From the NCBI RefSeq assembly GCF_943846705.1, contig NZ_OX044366.1, positions 3,844,001 to 3,908,000 of the forward strand: a stretch of 64,000 bases of DNA, read 5' to 3'. Numbering within the stretch: the stretch's first letter is position 1; each line of letters opens with the position of its first letter. The notes beneath the pieces were generated by a model, which had not been told where the DNA came from, ran no database searches, and saw only the letters and a list, made by a program, of their open reading frames with translations. The DNA comes from an uncultured Pseudomonas sp. (GTDB taxonomy: Bacteria; Pseudomonadota; Gammaproteobacteria; Pseudomonadales; Pseudomonadaceae). Below, in pieces: positions 59,420 through 64,000 of this stretch. A program made the translations under genes and the position numbers.

Positions 59420-60127
59420 TCAGAGCCCGGCCAATTGCAGCCAGTGCCGATAGAAGCCCTCAGCCACATGATTGAGCTCAGTGATTTTGCTTGGCAGGTC
59501 GTCGAGCATCTGTGCCCGGCTCTGCTGGCTCGGCTGGGTTTCGTCCAACAGGTGGTGCCAGTCACCTAGCCACTGGCGCACCAGGGCTTCGTGCATCTCT
59601 GGATGGCCTTGCAAGGCCAGTATCTTGTCACCCCAAGAGAAGGCCTGATTGCTGCACCAAGGGCTGCTCAGCAACGCTTGCGCGCCGGCCGGGATGGCGA
59701 AGCTGTCGCCATGCCACTGAAACATCGGAAAGCTCTCGGGCAAATGCGCCAGCCAGGGGCTTGGTGCCGCCTGATCAATACGCCTAAGCGGTTGCCAGCC
59801 ACTTTCGGTAAAGGGCATGCGGCTGATCTCAGCGCCCAGCGCCTTAGCCAGCAACTGGCCGCCCAGGCAGTGGCCGATCAGCGGAATATCACGGCGAATA
59901 AGGTACTGCAGCGCAGCCACTTCCGTCTCGATCCAGGACAACGGATCATTCAGGCTCATTGGCCCGCCCATGATGGCTACAGCCTTGGGGCGGTCGAGGT
60001 CGATGCCATTCAGCTCGCCGAGGTCGGCGCGTAGCACCGTAAAGGCATGGCCCGCTTGCGCCAGCACGTTGCCGAGATGGGCCGGCGGGCAGTAATCAAT
60101 ATGGGTAAAAATCAGAATGTCAGTCAT
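59420..60127 (-). CDS. Glutamine amidotransferase class I-like protein
   Basis: A 235-residue GATase-I. Nucleophile Cys87 is in LIGHCLGGQLLAKALG, and LALQGHPEMHEALV carries the His. It differs clearly from the protein encoded at 52422, so these are separate paralogues. Start 60127 gives a normal Rossmann-like first strand (MTDILIFTHI); the extended frame to 60274 is unlikely. No synthetase partner nearby. Probably a GMP-synthase-like hydrolase of an unknown amide. Confidence 0.88.
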   Translation of the reverse strand: MTDILIFTHIDYCPPAHLGNVLAQAGHAFTVLRADLGELNGIDLDRPKAVAIMGGPMSLNDPLSWIETEVAALQYLIRRDIPLIGHCLGGQLLAKALGAEISRMPFTESGWQPLRRIDQAAPSPWLAHLPESFPMFQWHGDSFAIPAGAQALLSSPWCSNQAFSWGDKILALQGHPEMHEALVRQWLGDWHHLLDETQPSQQSRAQMLDDLPSKITELNHVAEGFYRHWLQLAGL

Positions 60128-60240
60128 GCGCCAAGTCTGAAGCAAAGCGCAGGCTGAGGTCGAGAGCGGGTTGTCTTGGGATGCCAGTAAGCGCGGTTTG
60201 CATGACACCGACCAGCTTAACGCTGGCCGGTGTGAGGGTT

Positions 60241-60576
60241 TCAGGGCTGCCTGACCTCCTGGGTTACGCCCCACCCGTCCAGCTTGCCGCCAAGAGGTAT
60301 CACGACTGACTCCAGGTCATGCTCAAAGTCGTCGATACCGCCGCAGGTGGCAAACATCACTTTACTGACTTGCAGGTGCCATACACCGTCATCACGCTCG
60401 GTTACCAGGGCGTGTAAAGACTCACCACGAAAGTTACGGGTGGCCTGACGGGCTCGCGCCTCATCCGGAAAAAGGGCGTAGAACTCGATGGGATGGAAAC
60501 TGGCAAAGTCGAAGCCACCTTCCTTCATCCGCCGCAAAACCCCATTACTGAGATCGTCGTGCAAGGCTGTGCTCAT
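60241..60576 (-). CDS. RraB-like ribonuclease E inhibitor
   Basis: A 111-residue protein matching the RraB (DUF695-like) family: SFHPIEFYALFPDEARARQATRNFRG and FATCGGIDDFEHDLESVVIPLGGKLDGWG. E. coli RraB binds the C-terminal region of RNase E and limits its activity. It is slightly shorter than the E. coli protein and lacks its acidic tail, so the regulatory partner might differ. Monocistronic. Confidence 0.85.
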   Translation of the reverse strand: MSTALHDDLSNGVLRRMKEGGFDFASFHPIEFYALFPDEARARQATRNFRGESLHALVTERDDGVWHLQVSKVMFATCGGIDDFEHDLESVVIPLGGKLDGWGVTQEVRQP

Positions 60577-60915
60577 GAAGTGATCTCCTCAGGCGATGGA
60601 TAAATTTACAGGACGCTAAAGAACCAACTCGATGTCGATACTGCAGTGCGAGAACCTGTTAAACGCTTTCCCATTGCTACCGCTTGAGCTTCAGCGATGT
60701 CGCGGCACCAGTGGCAGTGCCGCCCGAGAATCAAGCGTTGAAGCCGCTTGATGTGTCATAAGCCAGACCTGAATCCAAGGCTGGCCAACGCAGGCTTGCT
60801 CAGAGTGAACAAGTCAGACGCGTTATTTGCAGACTAGCCCTATCGCGCGGCGTTTGCCCAGCGAAACTTGTAAGCGCGTATGCATCACCGGCTTTATCGC
60901 CACCTGCGTGAACCT
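60577..60915. other. Intergenic region between the RraB-like gene and the BVMO operon
   Basis: 339 bp with no supported gene or recognised site. A weak inverted CAAGC-GTTGAAGC-CGCTTG (near 60733-60751) is the only structure noticed. Confidence 0.5.
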
Positions 60916-61677
60916 TCACTCGCGCCCCAACCAGGCCATAATGCGCCGCGTCAGCCAGGCAGGGGTTAACTGTCCCGACCAATACAACAACTTAAACTGC
61001 AGGCTGATCGGCCGGTGCACCTGGTTACGCTGCGCTTGCAGCCAAACGGCCTGCGCCACTGCATCGGCCTCCAGCTTGACGCCCAAACGGCGCAGTACGG
61101 GGGCCTGGAAGCGCTGGTTGTTGAGCATCGGTGTGCTGACAAACGGCGGCATCAGGTCGCCAACACGAATACCGTGCTTGGCCCATTCCAGATCCAGCGC
61201 TTCAGTCAGCCCGCGCACGGCGAACTTGGAGGCCGAATAACTGGCCAAATGCGGCACGCCATACAGCCCGGAGGCCGAGCCCATATTGATCACCTGGGCC
61301 TGTGGCGTGGCTTTTAGGTAGGCAAACGCTGCATGGGTCATGTTGAGCGTGCCCTGCACATTGATCTGCAGAATGCGCGCATGTTCGCTCAACGCGATTG
61401 CCTCAAAGTGACCGCACTGCAGAACACCGGCACTGTTAAACAGCAGGCGCAACTGGCCACCCTGCAGGGCGCAGAAGTCTGCCAGGACGACCTTGACCGC
61501 CGCCGCATCGGTCACATCCAGCTGGGCATGCCAGGCATTGCCCAGCTCGGCGGCAAGCGTGGCCAGGGCCTGCGGGTTAATGTCCAGTAAACCCACCTGC
61601 CAGCCCTGCCGATGAAACAGCCGCGCCGTTGCTGCGCCAATGCCAGAGGCCGCACCAGTAATCAGGATATTGTTCAT
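60916..61677 (-). CDS. Short-chain dehydrogenase/reductase
   Basis: A 253-residue SDR with TGAASGIG, LLDINPQAL (NAD-type acidic residue), FNSAG for the usual NNAG, MGSASG and YSASK, ending LTRRIMAWLGRE. It is translationally coupled to the upstream esterase gene (TGATG, one-base overlap; start 61677). In the operon with a BVMO and an esterase it would oxidise an alcohol to the ketone used by the BVMO, or handle the released product. This is a common alignment of genes, but the substrate is unknown. Confidence 0.9.
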   Translation of the reverse strand: MNNILITGAASGIGAATARLFHRQGWQVGLLDINPQALATLAAELGNAWHAQLDVTDAAAVKVVLADFCALQGGQLRLLFNSAGVLQCGHFEAIALSEHARILQINVQGTLNMTHAAFAYLKATPQAQVINMGSASGLYGVPHLASYSASKFAVRGLTEALDLEWAKHGIRVGDLMPPFVSTPMLNNQRFQAPVLRRLGVKLEADAVAQAVWLQAQRNQVHRPISLQFKLLYWSGQLTPAWLTRRIMAWLGRE

Positions 61678-62606
61678 CAGCACCCCCGTGCGCGCAAAAA
61701 GCTCACCACTTCGGCCAGGGCGAAATCCGCAGCGTTGAGCATGCCGGCGTGCGCTTGAAACACGTGCCACAGGTTCGGGTAGCGCTGCAGTTGCACATCC
61801 ACACCGGCGGCCTGGGCCTTGTCGGCAAAACGCAGGCTGTCATTGCGCAAAATTTCGTCTTCACCCACCTGAATCAGCAGCGGCGCCAGGCCGTGCAGTT
61901 CGGCAAACTGCGGCGATAAGCCGGGATCGTCATGCGCTACGTCGGCCGGGCAATACAACGCCAGCGCCTGCTCGATCCACTTAGGGTGAATCAGCGGGTC
62001 ACCGGCTGACGGCTCATGCAGCTGGGTGCAGGTGAAGTCGGTAACGGGGGAAAAACACACCAGCGCCGCCGGTTGCTCCTGGCCCAAGTCGCGCAGGCGC
62101 AAGCTGGTAATCAGGCTCAGGTTGCCGCCGGCCGAGTCGCCACCGATGACGATTTGCGACGGTGGGTAACCCAGCTCGATCAACCCTTGGAATGCGGCCA
62201 GTGCATCATCACGAGCGGCTGGGTATGGGTGCTCTGGCGCCAGGCGGTAATCCAGGGCGCAGACATCCATTTGCCCGCGTTTGGCCAGGTGGGCACAAAT
62301 GGCCCGGTGGGTATTCGCCCCGCCAATCAGGTAAGCGCCGCCGTGCAGGTACAACAGCACGCTGCCGCGACCACTCGGCGGCTTATGCCACTCGCAGGAC
62401 CGCCCGCCCAGGGTGCCGGCGCTGCGACTGATACCGCGCGGCGCTGGACTGACGGCGGTGAGCATACGCAGCACCGCGCGCTGGCCGGCAATCGGCATAG
62501 GGGGGCGCACCAGGCCGCGGAACATCAGGCGCAAACTGCCGCGCAACACGCCGCGCAACAGCGCCTGATCGGCCGCTGGCGCGGTAAATTCAACGGGTAC
62601 AGTCAT
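61677..62606 (-). CDS. HSL-family (family IV) esterase
   Basis: A 309-residue alpha/beta hydrolase of the hormone-sensitive lipase group. The oxyanion motif is YLHGGAYLIGG near residue 90, nucleophile Ser in GDSAGGNLSL, Asp in GEDEIL and His in LWHVFQ. It hydrolyses short esters or lactones. Its start overlaps the end of the BVMO gene by 17 bases and its stop couples to the SDR. A GTG at 62612 is an alternative start. Esterases next to BVMOs usually hydrolyse the ester formed by the monooxygenase. Confidence 0.92.
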   Translation of the reverse strand: MTVPVEFTAPAADQALLRGVLRGSLRLMFRGLVRPPMPIAGQRAVLRMLTAVSPAPRGISRSAGTLGGRSCEWHKPPSGRGSVLLYLHGGAYLIGGANTHRAICAHLAKRGQMDVCALDYRLAPEHPYPAARDDALAAFQGLIELGYPPSQIVIGGDSAGGNLSLITSLRLRDLGQEQPAALVCFSPVTDFTCTQLHEPSAGDPLIHPKWIEQALALYCPADVAHDDPGLSPQFAELHGLAPLLIQVGEDEILRNDSLRFADKAQAAGVDVQLQRYPNLWHVFQAHAGMLNAADFALAEVVSFLRARGC

Positions 62607-64000
62607 AATCACTCAACTCCGGTGCGCGGGTTTGTTGGCGGTAGGTGAAGGTATAACCCGGCCAATTATTCGTACTTTTGCCGGAAGCCGTCTTGTACCA
62701 GCTTGAACAGCCTTGCTCCCAGATCGTGCGGTGCGAGCGGGCCTGAATGCGCTGATTGAAGCGCTGCTGCACCGCGGCCTTGATGTCTAGGTAGCGTACG
62801 TCCTGCTCGCGCAGCATCTCGATGCAACCGAGCACGTAACGGAACTGGCTTTCCAGCATGTAGATGATCGAGTTGTGCCCCAGGTTGGTATTGGGGCCAT
62901 AGAGGATAAATAGATTGGGAAAGCCGCTGACGCTGATGCCTTTGTAGGCTTCGGCGCCGTCGCGCCAAACTTGGTCTAACTCCACCCCATCAAGCCCAGT
63001 AATCTGCATCGGTGCGAGAAAGTCCGTGGCGGCGAAGCCGGTGCCGTAGATCAGCACATCGCAGGGATGCTCGCGGCCATCGGCGGTGACGATAGCGTTT
63101 TCAGTGACGGCGCTGATGGCCTCACTCACCACCGTGACATTGGCCTGCGCCAAGGCTGGAAAGTAGTCATTGCTGATCAGGATGCGCTTGCAGCCCATGG
63201 GGTAGTCCGGTTGCAGCTGGCTGCGCAGTTGCGGGTCGCTAACGTGCTGACGCAAGTGCCGCTCGAAGCTGAAGCGGAACAGCTTCATCAGCCACGGCAG
63301 GCTAATAAACGCCAGACCGCGCATCTCGAACTGCAGGTATTTGAGGCCCCGGTCAATCTTCTGCAACCAGGGCAGCCGGCGCATGACTGCCAGCTCACAG
63401 GGCTTGTAAGCACGGTCTGGCTTGGCCAATACATAGGCCGGTGAGCGCTGGAATAGCCTGAGTTGAGCAACCTGCGGCTGGATTTTCGGGACAAACTGAA
63501 TCGCTGAAGCGCCGCTGCCGATCACCGCCACGCGCTTATCGGACAGGTCGACGTCATGCCGCCAGCGCGCCGAGTGAAACGCCTCGCCGGCAAAACGCTC
63601 AATACCCGGCAACGCTGGGTAAGCCGGCTGGTTAAGCTGGCCGCAAGCGCTGATCAACACCTGCGTACTGAGTTCCTCACCACTGCTCAGGGTCACTCGC
63701 CACAGCGCCGCGTCCGCATCAAACAGCGCTTTTGCCACCTCGGCATTGCAGCGGATGCGCGAGCGCAGCTGGTACTTGGCCACGCAGTGCAGCATGTAGC
63801 CGTGGATTTCCGCCTGCGGGGCGAACTTGCGGCTCCAGTCGGGTTTCGGCTCAAAAGAGAACGAATACAGGTGTGACGGTACATCACAGGCCGCTCCGGG
63901 GTAGCTGTTGTCACGCCAGGTTCCGCCCACTTCTGCGGCTTTTTCCAGCAGCAAAAAATCCTTGATTCCGGCCTTCTGTAGCTGAATCGCCATGCCCAGG
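62590..64000 (-). CDS. Baeyer-Villiger type flavin monooxygenase (partial)
   Basis: At least 469 residues; the N-terminus with the FAD GxGxxG loop lies beyond the right edge. The FxGxxxHxxxW fingerprint is present (FAGEAFHSARW), followed by the NADP loop VAVIGSGASAIQFVPKI. The N-terminal GGTWRDNSYPGAACD and the late YGTGFAATDFLAP and GHNSIIYMLESQ complete the family signature. It inserts oxygen beside a ketone to give an ester or lactone, using NADPH. It is first of three coupled genes with the esterase and the SDR. A related role in the upstream island is not visible, since 35 kb separate them. Confidence 0.93.
   Translation of the reverse strand, partial: LGMAIQLQKAGIKDFLLLEKAAEVGGTWRDNSYPGAACDVPSHLYSFSFEPKPDWSRKFAPQAEIHGYMLHCVAKYQLRSRIRCNAEVAKALFDADAALWRVTLSSGEELSTQVLISACGQLNQPAYPALPGIERFAGEAFHSARWRHDVDLSDKRVAVIGSGASAIQFVPKIQPQVAQLRLFQRSPAYVLAKPDRAYKPCELAVMRRLPWLQKIDRGLKYLQFEMRGLAFISLPWLMKLFRFSFERHLRQHVSDPQLRSQLQPDYPMGCKRILISNDYFPALAQANVTVVSEAISAVTENAIVTADGREHPCDVLIYGTGFAATDFLAPMQITGLDGVELDQVWRDGAEAYKGISVSGFPNLFILYGPNTNLGHNSIIYMLESQFRYVLGCIEMLREQDVRYLDIKAAVQQRFNQRIQARSHRTIWEQGCSSWYKTASGKSTNNWPGYTFTYRQQTRAPELSDYDCTR

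Overview
The window looks like a chromosomal segment of a Pseudomonas-type gammaproteobacterium. The support is seen directly: arginine-32 elongation factor P next to its rhamnosyltransferase EarP, an rssC-rssB pair beside tal, long-form queF, mlaA, a degenerate Pseudomonas-like REP pair, and generally high-GC coding sequence. The species cannot be named from the sequence alone.

Layout. (1) 1-25.7 kb is a large catabolic island built from acyl-CoA chemistry. It holds a thiolase-like protein without a catalytic Cys next to a DUF35-MaoC fusion, the outer-membrane pair DUF1329/DUF1302, an MBL hydrolase, two acyl-CoA synthetases, two Old Yellow Enzyme-type reductases, three SDRs, a SnoaL-like protein, two MFS transporters, a meta-cleavage-type hydrolase, a two-gene acyl-CoA dehydrogenase and a 3-ketosteroid-dehydrogenase-like flavoprotein. 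They form at least five transcription units. (2) 26.4-30.4 kb holds a small putative membrane protein and a TauD dioxygenase/class II aldolase/2-hydroxyacid dehydrogenase operon divergent from a TetR gene. (3) 30.4-35.7 kb is a mobile patch: a solute-binding protein, a complete IS1182-like element inserted in an intergenic repeat, a Tat-exported amidase and an IS5-type remnant. (4) 35.7-54.4 kb is ordinary core genome (mobA, dusA, tal, rssCB, PilZ, mlaA, queF, pyrF, efp/earP, tRNA-Ser(GGA), plsC-like and others). (5) 54.7-64 kb has a fadB-like/thiolase operon, a rhodanese, an RraB-like protein and a cut-off Baeyer-Villiger monooxygenase operon.

The most interesting signal is regulatory. The nine-base word ATGGACGAT (or its complement ATCGTCCAT) occurs between genes in front of the separate transcription units of the catabolic island. 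Three copies share the same orientation and lie 66-75 bp before a start codon. At the central divergent promoter two 23-bp copies with 21 matching bases form an inverted pair. This argues for one dedicated regulator, not visible in the window, controlling an undescribed CoA-dependent pathway for a hydrophobic, probably cyclic compound. Enzyme types resemble steroid and bile-acid side-chain degradation, but no oxygenase or ring-cleavage dioxygenase is present in the island, so the substrate is open.

Limits: all functions come from reading motifs and family resemblance; no database search was run. The genes at both window edges are partial.
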